In this document: piece after piece, positions 30,947-44,853 of the stretch
How positions within the stretch are numbered: position 1 is the first letter of the stretch
How the letters are laid out: each line of letters begins with the position of its first letter
Origin: Setoptus koraiensis
Taxonomy: Eukaryota > Arthropoda
Length of the DNA stretch: 64,000 bases
Reading direction: 5' to 3'
Assembly: GCA_048013815.1 (NCBI GenBank)
Contig: CM106585.1
Location: forward strand, 21,204,001 to 21,268,000
Translations under genes and position numbers: made by a program
The notes under the pieces: generated by a model
What the model was told of the DNA's origin: nothing
Database searches by the model: none
What the model saw: only the letters and a program-made list of their open reading frames with translations

Positions 30947-33448
30947 GTCCATGTCCAGTGGTTACATTGACTACCGCATAAACTAATCGTTATATTCTAG
31001 GCTAAATCAAGACGCGACACACATGCGATAGATAGACGACGACTTGCTGTTGGCTGCTAGTGGCAAGTTTTGGACAACAAGCAAGTTCAAGCAACTTGTA
31101 GACTGACCCGACTACTGTTCACTTATGTAACTTGTGTCTCGTTTGCATAGGGATCATTAATTTTCAGCTCAATCTCACACGTCAACCAAAGCGTAATAAT
31201 AATAATAATAATAACCACCAGCCAATTATGTGTGCATGGTAGTGGCAGTAGTGGCAGTCGGCAATTGATAATGGGAACACAATAATAGTAATCGAGGTAA
31301 TTTGAATTTAGATGTTTCGATTGCATTAGATGAGTTTATAAATGATGAAATGCTTTTATATCTTTGCCGCGACTATATGCGTGACTTGAAAGCGTTTCTC
31401 ACAATTACAGTACACACACACCAATGAGGAATTTTCGGGAGAGATGCAAATTATCGTTTGTTTAGTGGAGAAAAAGAAAACAAAATTTATGTAACAAGAC
31501 TTGCGAGCACATGAGCACATTGATGGGATTGGCATAGGCATATCTCGCGCTTGACCCAACGAAACTAATGAAAACAACAACAAAAAATATGCATCTATAG
31601 CTTATTCAATTAACCGTGCACTTATCAAACGGCAAAGACAAAACAAATGATTGATCTATCTGTTGTTTGTTGGTGACAATAACATATCAGTTTTGCAAAT
31701 ACTGCTAAAATACTGCTAAAATACTGCTACCTGTATCGGTTGTCTGGTTGAGCCTGGTTGTAAGTGTATCAGCGAGTTATCAGTGGTCGTTATCTGACAA
31801 TGGCCAACGAAACACCTCAATGGAGACAGAGGAAGCGAGACAGGTCAAACTTGTCTAGTCAAAGTGACACAAGTGACACACAGATAGATTGACAGTAGTC
31901 ATGGACTGGTTATAATGGCGTATTTGGTGTATATGCCATATATGTATGTATGGCTTGCGTATGCCAGCCAGTCACAAAGCCAGCCAGTCTGTAAGTGTTT
32001 ATGTAATATACTGAATAATAGAAGTATGATTGATGGTAACTAGTAACTAATAAGGTCAAATATTCTTGATGAGTACAGACAAGACAGTGAGGGAGATTTA
32101 TCTATCAGTTCAGTGATCCAAGACATTCAACTAAACTATGATAACTATCTAATGTCGTTAACGCAACGACCAGTCTTGTTGCTCATTCTTCTTTGAATAT
32201 TCAAACTGAATACGCCGCTGACCATCCATACCCATGAATCATATTTAAGATTGTTGTCGCTACACCTACACACACATACACACACATTATCAGCAGACTA
32301 TCCAAGGTCCGATTCAATGGATACAACGACGACACTAATGAATGACTATTACTACAGCATTGCCTAATCATAACACTTGACAGGTGGTAGATCATTAGGT
32401 AACTATGTTGAGAGAGCGACAACGACAACGACGACAGCAGCAACATTATTACATTAGCCATTAGAAAGTCACAATGCTCGACAGCGGCAACATGGCCAAT
32501 CTCAGATTGGCCATTCTTTCTTTTTTGCTCACGTTTACCTGTGTGTGTGTACGCTTACCTGAGGTGATTTCATATCCGATGTTGGCTGGCTGACTGACTG
32601 GCTGGCTGGCTGGCATGCCTGTTCACTGGTTCCTATGGTTGCCTGTCAACATGCTCATACATGACATATGATTTGAGGGTTTGATCATTTATGGCGCTTC
32701 GAAGCAGCAACGACAATGATGATGATAATCGCCAAGCGACAACAAACGTCATCTAAATTTAGCTAGTGGCGCATTAGCATGCATAATTTATGTATTCGTT
32801 GCTACAGGAAACTCACTTGCTCACAACGATAAAATGATCAATTAAACTACACACACACTGACAGTTCATAGTAGTCGAGAACAATTTTTTTCCTTTTTCC
32901 ACCTCTCAAATGAATAAATTGTAAACGATGCAGAGTTACATCATCACTGAGTTGACAATCTCTCTCCCTCTTTATGTTTGTCATGATTCTATACGTGCCT
33001 ACATTTGTACATTTGTCATTCGGAATACATCATCATCGTCTTCATCTCATTCGAGCTAGTGATTAACAAGCATCCGTGCATCTGATTTGAATATTTGTGA
33101 CAGATAAGCAGCCAGTCAGTCGAGCAAATTAGATGGATGGATAGATAGATTGGCCCAAGGCTATGTGGCGCCATCAAAATCAACATGCATCAGCAGCAGC
33201 AGTGATAGAAGAAAAAAGACCGTCGAGCCGAAAGATATATCTATTCGCACAACATATGTGTATCATTGGAATATGCTCAATTTTTCATCGTCATACGTTT
33301 TTATTATTATCGTCACCGTCATCATGGCTGGTTTTGTTTGACCAAAAGAGTTGGCAATTTCAATGATTTTCGCTCTTTATTACGCTTCTGATAACACTCA
33401 TTAATACTTCTCTCCGAATTGAGTTCAATCTTGCGCCGATGATTGAAG

Positions 33449-33450
<2 letters not shown>

Positions 33451-33487
<37 letters not shown>

Positions 33488-33543
33488 GTTTGACCCTTAA
33501 ATAACCACTGCATCCATCATTATCATTGCCAATATCGATTCGA

Positions 33544-33583
<40 letters not shown>
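33451..33583. repeat. (CT)n and (GT)n microsatellites
   Basis: Pure CT dinucleotide at 33451-33482 and pure GT dinucleotide at 33545-33583, separated by about 60 bp of ordinary sequence. Confidence 0.9.
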
Positions 33584-33586
<3 letters not shown>

Positions 33587-36500
33587 TGCAGTTTATTTAA
33601 AGCCTCTGGCAAATTAATTATTCAACTACAGCCAGCGAGCGACCGATCAAATCTGCTCTGATCCGATCCGATCCCATCTGATCTCATCTAATCTTTTATC
33701 ATTTACTCGACTACTATTGATGGCATTGCCGCTTGGTTGGCCAGTCAACCATTGATTGGTCCTTGGTATTAGGTAACACAACTTACTCGCTAATAGATAG
33801 TCTAAATGTGTCTGACTGTGTGACTAGACAAAACAAGTGTCACAATGATTTATAATCCATGCAGTCACATGTATGAGACTCAACTAATCAATAAATTGGA
33901 TAGGATTGAGATCACTATGGATAGACAGGTGTGTCAAAATTTAACTTTGATAATAATAATAATAATAAAGTTGCTCAGTGAGTGGACTGGCACCAATTAA
34001 CTGTTCAATTGTATCAGGTTGGTATCGGAGGCTAACTAGTTGGCAATGAGCGCTGTACACAATATCATATTAGTAATATCCGCAAGTCGCTAAAAAGTAT
34101 CCATCTGAGCATATAATTATGAGAGCGAGTATCGCAATGAAAATATGAGGAATATTTATCTACTCATTATAGTGTAGATCAAAAAGCAAGACTAGCAAAC
34201 TCATTTGACATTTGTGTGTGTGTGTGTGTCTAACTTTTGTTGTTGTCTAGAGAATTTCGAATCAACTAACAAGGAGATTTATCACTTTGGACATCATTTG
34301 TTGACGCTGTTTGTGAGAATTGACAAAATGAAAAAAGAAGCGGCTTCGTTTCTGGCTGGCTGGCTGGCTGACTGACTGTCTTGTTGTGTCGCTGTCTAGA
34401 TGGCTGGCATCAGTCAGATATACGCTGTCACATATGAAATGGTAGTAGCAAGTTAGCTTTGGTAAATGATGACCGCTGACTGGCTGAGACGGTGTGTTTA
34501 TAAATCATTCACCGCTAATGGAAATAACAGAAGCCGATTAGTAGATGAGCTTGTGCGATTATTGGCAGCAAAAATATTTAATAAAACATGGTGTGGTCTT
34601 TGGTTGTTGTTACGTCAACCGATAGGGGCGAGCAACTTTGCAGGCCACTTCGTCAATTAATCAACGTTGGCGTTGCCTTGAGTGAGAGCTGTATCAGCTC
34701 GCAAAAAGATAAGAGGAGAGCTTCTACTTTGTGTCACAGTCTGACGCGTCGTTCTTCATTCCAATTGAAACAGTAGCAGCGGCGACATATTGCGATGGGC
34801 CGACGGATCAATTTCATATCTCTCTCTCTCTCTCTTGCCTGCCATACCACCAGCGTTCTTGAGAAGCGCTCTCGAATGCAATGCATGAGAAGATCATCAA
34901 TATTTAACAGTGCAACAAGAAGAAGCAAACGTAAGATAATTTCGCGCCGAATCGTATGTGTGCAACTGCGAGCAGATGATTGATTTTTACAGGTAGCAGC
35001 TATCAACTAATTAACAGGTTACCATACACACTGATCATCGTGTGAGTTTTCGTAAGTGACTAAACAAAATTGACTGTCAAATTTTGGTTGGCTGCAAGTA
35101 AATCGAAGCAGTCAAGTTGTTGGCATTCACTCATCTAGTCAATCAATCTTTGTGATGGATAGTGCGAGATTGCCAGCGAGTTGCCAGTGTGTCAGACTCT
35201 GACAGTCAGAGGCGAGCGGCCGGCCGGCCGGCTCGCATTCACCTGTCGTCGGCGGTGCAAACTGTCTCTTGCGAGCCCGTTCTAGTCGACTAGTTTGCTG
35301 CTCTTTTGCTTTTTTTGTATATTTATATATACACACACAATTTGTGTATATATAAATATCTCTGCGAGCGCACTTGTGAGTCTCCGCTTCTCGCTGGCCT
35401 GTTGTGTCCAATTGTGGCTCGCCTGACTAGCGACACTTAATTACACTCCGTCCGACATGGATCGTGGTTCTTTGGTTTTCCTGTGAATGGTGCGTGTTGC
35501 GAATTGCCCCGAGATGGCGCCCCGATTGCGTGCGGCCCAGACGCCACACCGGCCCACTATCATGCTGATTGGATTCTAAAATTGTGTCATTACGTCACTA
35601 TAAGTGGCAGTAGTAGCAAAAAAGTGCTGAATAGGTTCAATTAGATGGTTATAGTTGGAAGTTGCACACAACGTGCAACACAGAGAGAAGAACTAATTTA
35701 AATTCTCTGCTAGATCATCTAGTTGTAGGGCCATTAAAAAGTTTAATATTCATTTATCTCTTTGAATTACCACATTAGTTGTATACTAGTTGTCGTTGCT
35801 TTGGTTGCCGCTCTGGCCGTTGTTGGCCCGGTTGTTGGTGGCGTCGTCATTTGTATATTTATGCCAGCTATAATTTATAATTTGCAGCATTATCGCCGCA
35901 GCACCGAGTGAGAGAGAGAGAGAGAGGCTTGATCACGTGCAATCACGTGCACCGACTCACCGCTGTGGAGCGGTGAGTCAGCCAGCTTTGGCTGTTAGAT
36001 GTCGCTCGCCAGTCATTCACAAAAGTCATTGATCTGTCTATTTTAAGCGTGCCCACTGCCGTTGATCCGCTCGCGGGCCGATTATTTCTGGCAAAGGCTG
36101 ACAAGGCAAAGCGTTTCGCGACGCGCAACCAGCCCGGCTCAGCCAAAAATGGGCCCAAGCCGGCGCAAATTGTCATCGGCGGCGCTGGGGCCCCGTCAGC
36201 GCGTTTCAAGCGGCGAGCCGGCGTCTGATCGCAACCCGGTGATAATCTCATCAGCGAGCGCGGCATGTTAAACTTTGACAAACTAAAACAGTTATTAGAG
36301 TTAGAGAGGGCCACTGGTATTTATGTGTGAATACTGTTTATGTGCTGGCGTTGCAGACTCGAAAGCGCCAGTCAAAATTGAGCGGCTCGGTTGCCGGGCC
36401 GGGCCGGGCCGGGCCGGCTCGGCCAAGCAAACAACATGACATTAATGACAATTGTCAACTTGCGCTGACGTTAGGTCGTCGACGTCGACGTCGACGACAA

Positions 36501-36672
36501 TGCATACAGCTGATTACGATTATTTTGCCTACTTGCCTAATGTCGTCGCATGGCCGTCACTGCTAACGGGGCACTAACTCGGTGTTGGCGCAACCCAATT
36601 AGTTTGTTAGATCATAAATTATCAGGCCCCAACTCGGTGCGTCTGTCACTGCTTTGTCTATAACTGGCGGGT

Positions 36673-36717
36673 CTAAATATTTTGCATGCGGCACGACGAT
36701 GCATGCAAAATATTTAG
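36673..36717. repeat. Perfect 17-bp inverted repeat with 11-nt loop
   Basis: Arms 36673-36689 and 36701-36717 are exact reverse complements and include GCATGC and an A/T-rich outer part. Confidence 0.9.
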
Positions 36718-39622
36718 CATGGCTCGTCATTTGCAGCCCATGCAGTCGGTGGGCCGCAACGCCAAAAGTCCCGCCGGCCGACCGAGCCAGCCGAGCGCCA
36801 TCGACAAGCGGGCCGGCTTGTTGCGTGCCCCATCACAATTTGTTACAATGTCCGTCCGTGTTATTTCACTGTGTGTGTTTGTGTGTTTGCGTGGGCGGTC
36901 GGGCGCATTTGTCCGCGTTAGTCCGCGTTTATCCGTGTTAGTCCGCGTTTGTCCGCGTTAGTCCGCGTTTGTGCTTGCTGTCGAGCGGGGCACCGCTCGA
37001 CGCAAACAACCGCGGCCCGCCGGCGACCGGCCGAGGCACCGCAAACAAATTGCGATCGGGTTTGTTTAAAATACAAGTCGGCTTTGAGTTTGCGCACTCC
37101 ATCAGCGATAAGATCGGCCCTGACATGGGAACTATGTGTTTTCGCGACCAGTTAGCTGCCACAGAGGCCACAGAGGCCATAGAGGCCGCCATAACTGGAA
37201 TTTATTTTTGCAAATTAACATCAGCACACACACACACACACACACATTAAAAACAATTACTATCATCGCCAGTGCCATTATCATCAATTTGGCCCCACAA
37301 TAATAATAATAATTCCCACAATAATTTCGCCCGACTGCCGACTGCAAACATCGCCTAACTGCCGAGCACAAGCTCATGAGCCCCAAATAGCTTGCGACCG
37401 TGAGCGCTTGTCGTCCCGTTGCCCGCCGTCGCCGTTCACTGACTTCCGTTTGCCTCTATCCCGTGTACACTGTGTGTACGGTACACATCGGGTGCCGGCC
37501 CGCTACCGGTATCGGGTAACATAGACAGAGTGGTATTTGGCTATATTTGGCCGCTATATTGGGCATGGCCGGCGCTGTTGAGCGGGCCGGCGCATTATTT
37601 GTGGCAAGTTGTCACAACTGGCTGGCATGACAACAAGCTCGCATTGGCAATTGAAATTGTTGCGACCCAAGACGCGCGCGCTACGTGACGCAATCGACTG
37701 ACGCAACCGCCCTACGGTGTGTGTCTGCGTATGTCAACGGGGGGATAATTAATTATCTGTGTGTGTGTGTGTGTGTGTGTTTGTTTGCAGTTGTGCAGTT
37801 TGCTGCGAGGGGCGCACACAATAAACAATACGATTAGAACAAGGTGCACCAGTGAATATTAATGAACTTTTTCCAATCAAATCGTCCGCGCCGCCGCCCG
37901 TCATCTTGGCGGGGCCGCGCGCTGGCGCGGGCCCGTCATTGTTGCGTCATATCACCCAAAGTGACTCTTGTATCCACTACTTGTCAGCGCTGTCGCTGCC
38001 ACCAGGGGCACCGCTGGCCCCGCCGGCCCCACTGGCTCCCGCGGTTCGCGCGGCTCGCGTGGCTCGCGTGGCGCAAGTGCGCCTGTCGAGCCAACGATGA
38101 CGACATGATTAAAAAAGTGACGCTTGATCTAGATTGATGGGCGACTTGTGCACCTTGGCCACTGGCGCCCCATAATTGCCTGCACCTCGCGCTGCCGGCC
38201 GCTGTCAATGGCCAGCAGCAGAGCTGTGGCCGGCAGCAAGACCATTGTTGTTATTGGCCTACGTGATTTGTATCTCATCGCGGCCGTCGCTGGCCTCTTG
38301 TGGGGCCCGCGATGTAGGCCACAAGCGTCGGCCGGCAAACAAATGGACGAAGCGTCGGATAAAGTGTCTCAAATGGCCTCTGTGTCCGAGTCGCTGCAAC
38401 TGTCGCTGTCCGAGTCGCCGCAACTGTCGCTGTTTGAGTTGCTGCAACTGTCGCTGGCTGGCTGGCTCGGTGTGCCGTTGGGCCGCGCGACCGGGACTGG
38501 CCCGCTCGCCGACAGGGGCACGGCGATCGAGGGCGCAACAAAAGTTGAACGAAAAATCAATGTTTGTCCCGCGCATCAAATTAATACGTGGCACTCGCAC
38601 TTGACAAGACCAGATCATGACGAGAACGATGCGCTCGAATGGCAGTCGGCGGGTATCGGCCAACGAGCTCGTAACTATTGCCTGTCAAAAGTCGTTATGT
38701 CATATGGTTATTTCACAGATCGGATCGGATCAGTTCAGTTGGGATCGGACAGAATCGGATCGGCGGCCAGCGACAACAAAAAATAAACATACCAACAGTT
38801 TAGTTGTATTATCATTGTAGATGACGCTACAGTGCCCATTATGTCAAGCAGGCCTGACAATATTATCGCCATCAGCGGGCACCGGCCAACAACAACAAAC
38901 GACCGGCACAAATTATATGTATGCGGCGCATTGCGTGACGCGTGCAAACTGAAACGGAACAACAACAACAACGACAGCAGCAACAACTCGAAACTACATT
39001 TTGTCTTTGCTGGCTGGCACGCCATCAAGTGCGTTCAGTTGATTCAAGTGCGCCGCCAATCACAGCCACCAGTTCAGATTTCTGGCAACTGGCGCCTCTG
39101 TCGGACGGGGCGCAATTTATGACGGCGCCCACAGCGCCGTCTCTGTGGCCATAACATTTGCGGGCCCCAGCCGAGACGCTGGCCGCCGAGAAGCTGGCCG
39201 CCGAGAAGCTGGCTGCCAAGAAGCTGGCAAGCCGCCGATAACGGGCCGGGCATAAAACGGGCAAATGTATGCACAATTTGATATTCACGTTCGCTGACCA
39301 CTCTCCGCCGAGCGCTGCCGAAATGGCCCGGGTGTTGCTGGCGACGAGCAGTTGCGGCTGTGTGACCGGGCCCCGCCAATCAATCAATCAATGCGTCGAT
39401 TGAAATTTGAACTTGGCGCCGGCTCGTCGCCCCTTTTTTGTCGTCACGGTTATTATTATTATTATTGTTCTCGCGGGCCGCCTCGGGCCGCCTTGGGCCG
39501 CTGCTCGGGCCGGTCTTGGGCCGGTCTTGAGGCGTCCGGAGTGACTCATGACCATTATAAAGTGGCGCATTGATGTGTGTCATTATGTACGTAACGTTAC
39601 GTAACATTACACAGTTGGCACA

Positions 39623-39653
<31 letters not shown>

Positions 39654-40929
39654 GTCTACATGTTACACAAGACTGGCCGCGCCATGTGATGCGATCCAGC
39701 AAACCGGCGATCCAGCGGGGGCCCCATTCCCGGCGTGTGCGATCCGGCGGGCCCCACTCTCGGTGCGCGGCGCGATCTAGTGGGGCCCCATTCTGCAAGC
39801 GCGCGATCCAGTGGGCGCCACAGTGTCAGTGTGAGCGCACCAATAATAATGTTTTATTTGGCGTATGACGTCGCCGCTGCCAATGTGGTGCGTCTGTCCT
39901 CACTGGCGCTGGCGCTGTTGCGATACAGCGACTTGCAACGATGATAACGTTAATGGACAGTGATTTGTAAAAAAGTCGAGCTATATCTGCTGACGCTGGC
40001 ATTGCCGCCATTTGCGGCACACACTGATACCCGAGAGCGCACTGACGCGCCATTTGCAACGGGCCCCAATGCGTTATATCCGCGCCGATTTGTGTGTGCG
40101 TGTCTCATTGTGTCCGACGAGCGCGTGCTGGCTCGGACTTGGTATTCCGACGGTATTGTGCTGGCCGACAGTGAAGGCAACTTGGACAGTGTGCGGGCGA
40201 CGCCAAAAAGAGGCTGCCACCGGGCCATTTGTCAGTGGTGTCAGTAGTGTCAGTGGTGTCAGTAGTGTCAGTGGTGTGTCAGTGGACAGCGGATAGCGGA
40301 GACTAAAAGAAACATTAAATTAATGATTTTATTTACTTGATTAGATTCAAATCAATTCGAACATCAATCAAGTATGAGCGCTCGCTTAATGATTGACATG
40401 TCCGACGCCTACGACCGCTCGGCCCGCTGTCTTATCTGTCTTATCCGCCGGCCGAGTGACTGACTGACTGACAGACTGTTACACCGTTACTGGCCCACTG
40501 ACGGGCCCGCCGACCGGCCCAGCGACCGGCCCAGCGACCGACAGCGAATGACCCAACAACTGACCGTGTAACTGTCTCACTGGCCGCTATTAGGCTCCAC
40601 TGACTTCAACTCGATGCTTGCGAACGCACCAAACAACAGTAATGATAGAAAGAGTAAAATGAGGCCCCATTCACGGCTCAATAAGTCACACACACACACA
40701 CACGCACATAGTGGCACGTACACAAGTTGCAATCATCGTGGCAGCAGATATCATCTGTATCTGGCTGTGACTGTGACTTTGACTTTGAATCGCTATCTGC
40801 CACTCGATGCGCGTTCAATGGCCATTCCTGTGGCACTCGCACTGGGCCATTCGCCAGCACTTTTGCGCCCCAATTCGCCACTGAACTCAGTGACTTTGCT
40901 CGTCAACTCACTCACTTTACTGCCCACTA

Positions 40930-40991
40930 CAACCGGCAACAACCGGCAACAACCGGCAACAACCGGCAACAACCGGCAACAACCGGCAACA
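40930..40991. repeat. CAACCGGCAA 10-bp tandem array
   Basis: Six practically identical 10-bp copies. The array translates without stops in several frames; this is a property of the unit. Confidence 0.9.
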
Positions 40992-42265
40992 AAGATTACG
41001 CAACAACACTCTCTGACTGACATTAAACGGCTGCAAACAATTTGCCATCGGTCGTTGTTTGCAGACGCGCACCAATTCAACTAGCGGATAGATTGCATAA
41101 CAGCACACAACAGTTTTATTGTCATACTCTATATATCGTCGCACACTCTAGCGGGACATACATGTATTTATATCGGTCCGTCTCTGTTGCATTGAGAGTT
41201 ACATTGAGTTACATCGAGAGTTGCAGCGAGTTACATCGAGAGTTGCAGTGAGTTACTTCGAGAGTTGCATTGAGAGAGCCGCTTGGCCTCCAGTTACAGT
41301 TGTAGCCGGCTAGTGACAGTTACGCCCACCAGGAGCGCCCACCGTTCATTAAGTTTACGATGGTGCGCCATATGAGTTAGTTACGTAATATCTGCCGGCC
41401 CATCCGACAAACCGACTGACCGATGACTCAAGGCCGGCGCACCTGTTATTAGCCGTGGCCGTCGGACGTAGTGACGTAATCCGGTCACAACTGCAACTAG
41501 TGATGACTCTGATTTTCACTCTCACAGTGTGAGCGCCTCACTGTGCGGGCCTCTCACTGTGCGAGCCTCACTTTGCGAGCCTCACATGATGTGACTCACG
41601 TCACATTGGACAGTAGAGAATGTGTGTGACGTAATCATGTGACAGCCACTAAAGAGCGGCCCATTGTTGAGATTGTTGCGAGCTCTGGCGGGCCCACGCC
41701 AACACTAAGCCAGCGCCACGAGATACCAACAACAGCAGTATATTGTATTGTACATTGTGTAACACTGTTTGTGATACTGGCGCGCCAGAGAGCCCCCTGG
41801 CGAGTGACTCCACTGACGGTGCCCTGTCATGCTTAACCTGTCATTAGCGTCATCGATGATGAATTGATTTCGCCGTGCTCCTTTTTGCAACTTTTTTGCC
41901 AATGACAGCACACACTGTTCACTGCGCTGTGATTCTGGCTATTGCATCATTGCATCATTGCACCATTGCGCAATCCCGGCCCACCACTCAACTCACCTGA
42001 CGGCTGACCAACACTGACACTGTTACGCAAGACAACAACTTGCATGCGGTGAGGCCAGCGGCTCACACACACACACAATTAAACCCGAACACAACAATGT
42101 TTACAGGTAACGCCTACGACACGCGCTTGGGGCCCACTTCCGGGTTGCAGTTATAATCTGTGCCGCCTGTGTGGGCTCCTCTTTTATGATTGAGCGTCGC
42201 GACGGGCCATTGTGTCGCTGCTAATGATGCTGCAACGTGACATTTTTTCGCTCGCTCCGGCTCGC

Positions 42266-42410
42266 CAATATATGCCGGGTATATGGGCAATATATGCCGG
42301 GTATATGGGCAATATATGCCGGGTATATGGGCAATATACGGCGGGTATATTGGCAATATACGGCGGGTATGACGGCAATGAATGCTGGGTATATTGGCGA
42401 TACATTGCCG
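42266..42410. repeat. 22-bp minisatellite (TATATGCCGGGTATAT type)
   Basis: About 6.5 tandem copies of a 22-bp unit. The first three are identical and later ones drift. Frames across it are open on both strands. No function visible. Confidence 0.9.
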
Positions 42411-42519
42411 GGCACTCGTCGTTCGTCGTCTTCGGACATGGCGCCGGCCCGCTAAGCGCACATGCCGCAACGTAGCCAAGCGGGACCAATTGTGTTTCTT
42501 CGTTGGCTCATCGCTGGCG

Positions 42520-42625
42520 AGCCCTTTTCGATATTCTTTGCTGGAGCCCTTTTCGGGGATCTTTGCTGGAGCCCATTTTCGATATTATTTGCTGGAGCCG
42601 TTTGCGGGATCTTTGCTGGAGCGCG
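42520..42625. repeat. About 25-bp minisatellite, four copies
   Basis: Four imperfect 24-26-bp units ending in TTTGCTGGAGC, 110 bp after the 22-bp array. Confidence 0.8.
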
Positions 42626-43359
42626 GGCAGTGCGCATGGCCGAACAACGGCATACCGGCGTATATTGTTTTTGGCGGTCGTTGTATCGCGGGTTCGTTTG
42701 CGGGAGGGGCGCATATTTATGCTGCGCCCCCTCGCTCTGCCCGGGATCCCGCTCGGTGGCGAGCGATGGCCGAGCGTCGGCACTCGGGGCCCGCGAAATG
42801 CCCACACGATCGCTCGCGGGGGCAGACATGTCAGCAGTGGGCGCCGGGCGGATATAAGGCGGCATAAGACGATGTTGCCAATATAGAGGATCCTGTCCGT
42901 TCTCTCTCTCTCTCTCGCTGCATTTTATCAGCGACCAAGACAATGATTTACATTTGCTCCGGCAGAGGCACTGCGTTCGATGGCACGTCGCGCCTAATCC
43001 CATCGTTACAAATCTTGGAAATGGCAAGACGATGGGCCAAAAGCGATGGACGCGCGGCGCCTAATCGATGCGATTAAAGCAGCGGCGGCGGCGGCGGCAG
43101 CAACGATTCTCTGGCTATTGCCGCCGTTAATCCCGAATCATTCAAGATTAGCCGAGAGTTGCCTTCTCGGCTGGTGATAACGGGCGCCCTCGCCAAGGGC
43201 CCGCCATGCATATCCGCCGCTTGATAGGCCCGACAGGCTCGGTAAGCCGGCGTAAAGGTAGGCGGCAGGTATTATTGCGCGTGATACTTGGCTTGTGGTT
43301 TACCTGTGCGTGGGTGCCGGTCTGGCGAGTGCCGATGATACAATTGCGCGCGCGTTTAT

Positions 43360-43409
43360 ATCGGATATATCGCTCGATATCGACGTTTATATCGGGCGAT
43401 ATATCCGAT
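43360..43409. repeat. Perfect 14-bp inverted repeat with 22-nt loop
   Basis: Arms 43360-43373 and 43396-43409 are exact reverse complements (ATCGGATATATCGC). The loop itself is rich in ATATCG. Confidence 0.85.
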
Positions 43410-43948
43410 CCGGCGAAATAACCGTATCCAAGTCGTTACACGTGTTTAATATCTTTTTGTTGTTGTTGTTGTTGTTGCTGTGAGCGAGACAACGACGGGC
43501 CGCATATAAGCGGCTTACTCGCAGTCGCTTGTACGGATATTTATATACGTATAGCCGCTCTAGTTGATATATATACATATAAATTTATCGCCCGAACAAA
43601 TATATTGATCCAAGCCAGCGAGAACGTCATGATCGACGTTAAATTGAATGAATGACTCAAACTGGCACTCAAACTGGGGCCCGGCCGCTCGCTAGATGAC
43701 GCTACATGACGCAACATGACGATGACCAGCGCCGCTGCTGTTGCGGCAACGCGGCTGATGACCGCGCCGCGCCACGGCTATCACGGGTAACGAGTTGCGT
43801 AATAATCGTAACTCACTTTTAATGGAGCTATATACTCTTTTTGCCACTGTATATATAATACATTTGCGCTCTGGCGTCGTCTTATTTTTATTTTTATTCT
43901 GTCCTGTGCGCGCTGTCGATCTCACCAACCGGCCAACTTGACCACTGT

Positions 43949-44040
43949 CGCTGTTGTCGCTGTTGTTGTCGTTGTTGTTGTTGTTGTTGTCGTTGTTGTT
44001 GTTGCTGTTGTTGTTGTTGTTGCTGTTGTTGTTGTTGTTG
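43949..44040. repeat. GTT/GTC/GCT triplet array
   Basis: About 90 bp of GTTGTT with interspersed GTC and GCT triplets; it gives poly-Asn or poly-Thr frames on the other strand. A repeat artefact, not a gene. Confidence 0.85.
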
Positions 44041-44784
44041 CGCGGACAAGAGCGGCGGTCAGCTGGAAAGAGGCGCACAAGCGGGCGCTGTGAGCACATA
44101 AATATCTGCCTACGGTGATGTTTCTCGTGTGTCCGTGGCCGGTCACTCGCTCGCTTGTTTATTTGGCCGCTGTCCTGTTAGCCTCAATGGAGCGCCGCTG
44201 TCAGACACTCAAGTATTATTGCATAACGTCGAACATAAATCATGTTGACGATGACCAATGGTCATCATCATTATAACACACATCACAGAGTCAGTTTCAA
44301 ATTGGACAACAACAATAACAACTGTCTATCCATGCCAAACTGTGCCCATGTTCGTGTCAGTGCCAGTGCCAGTGCCAGTGTGTGTGTGTGTGCAAAAGTT
44401 AATGAGCAAAAATATTGATGACAATCATTACTTTTGCCGTGTAACGCGCTGCGTAGCGCCCGACCGGCCGGCCGCCGGACGACCGGCCCACATATTGAAA
44501 CTAACACAAATTATGGTTTGCTCGTTTGTGTTGTTTTTTCTTTTTAAATGAATCTCACGTCCCTCTGTCTGCGTGTGCGTCCCCACTAGGGGCTCTCCGG
44601 CCGTGGCACTGTGGCCGGCAATTGTATAAATGTGGATATATCTATGTATGCCGTCACGCGGTGGCCCGGCCGCCTGCCCAAACTCATTCTTCATAGGCAG
44701 CCTTCATAGGCGGGCGGCCCGAGCGGCTCGGGCCGCTGCCACAAAGTGATAGTTGCAGCCAACAGATCGGGCCTCTATCCCATT

Positions 44785-44853
44785 GCGTAACTCGTTGCGT
44801 AACTCGTTGCGTAGCTCGTTGCGTAACTCGTTGCGTAGCTCGTTGCGTAACTC
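44785..44853. repeat. GCGTAACTCGTT 12-bp tandem array
   Basis: About six copies differing only at an A/G position. It translates as repeated RNEL or SYAT on the minus strand. Confidence 0.9.

Larger units (their letters stand above)
28761..35900. other. Gene-free region, AT-moderate part
   Basis: No protein-like frame, tRNA or rRNA recognised on either strand. Contents: two strong palindromes (29231-29279, 30442-30480); TGGCTGGC repeats (about 32583-32612, 34353-34372); (CT)n at about 30921-30946 and 33451-33482; (GT)n at 33545-33583; and AAT runs (31194-31212, 33953-33967). Short frames near 29.1-29.8 kb (up to 167 residues) look unlike any known family. This may be regulatory DNA or intron of a gene lying outside the window. 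Confidence 0.6.

Noticed and set aside
38148-38786. 212-codon plus-strand frame
   Set aside because: Low-complexity 24-bp repeats inside, overlapping open frames on the other strand, no recognisable domain; typical of GC-rich random sequence.
42266-42410. CRISPR-like array
   Set aside because: The 22-bp units are directly adjacent without unique spacers, in a eukaryotic genome: a minisatellite.
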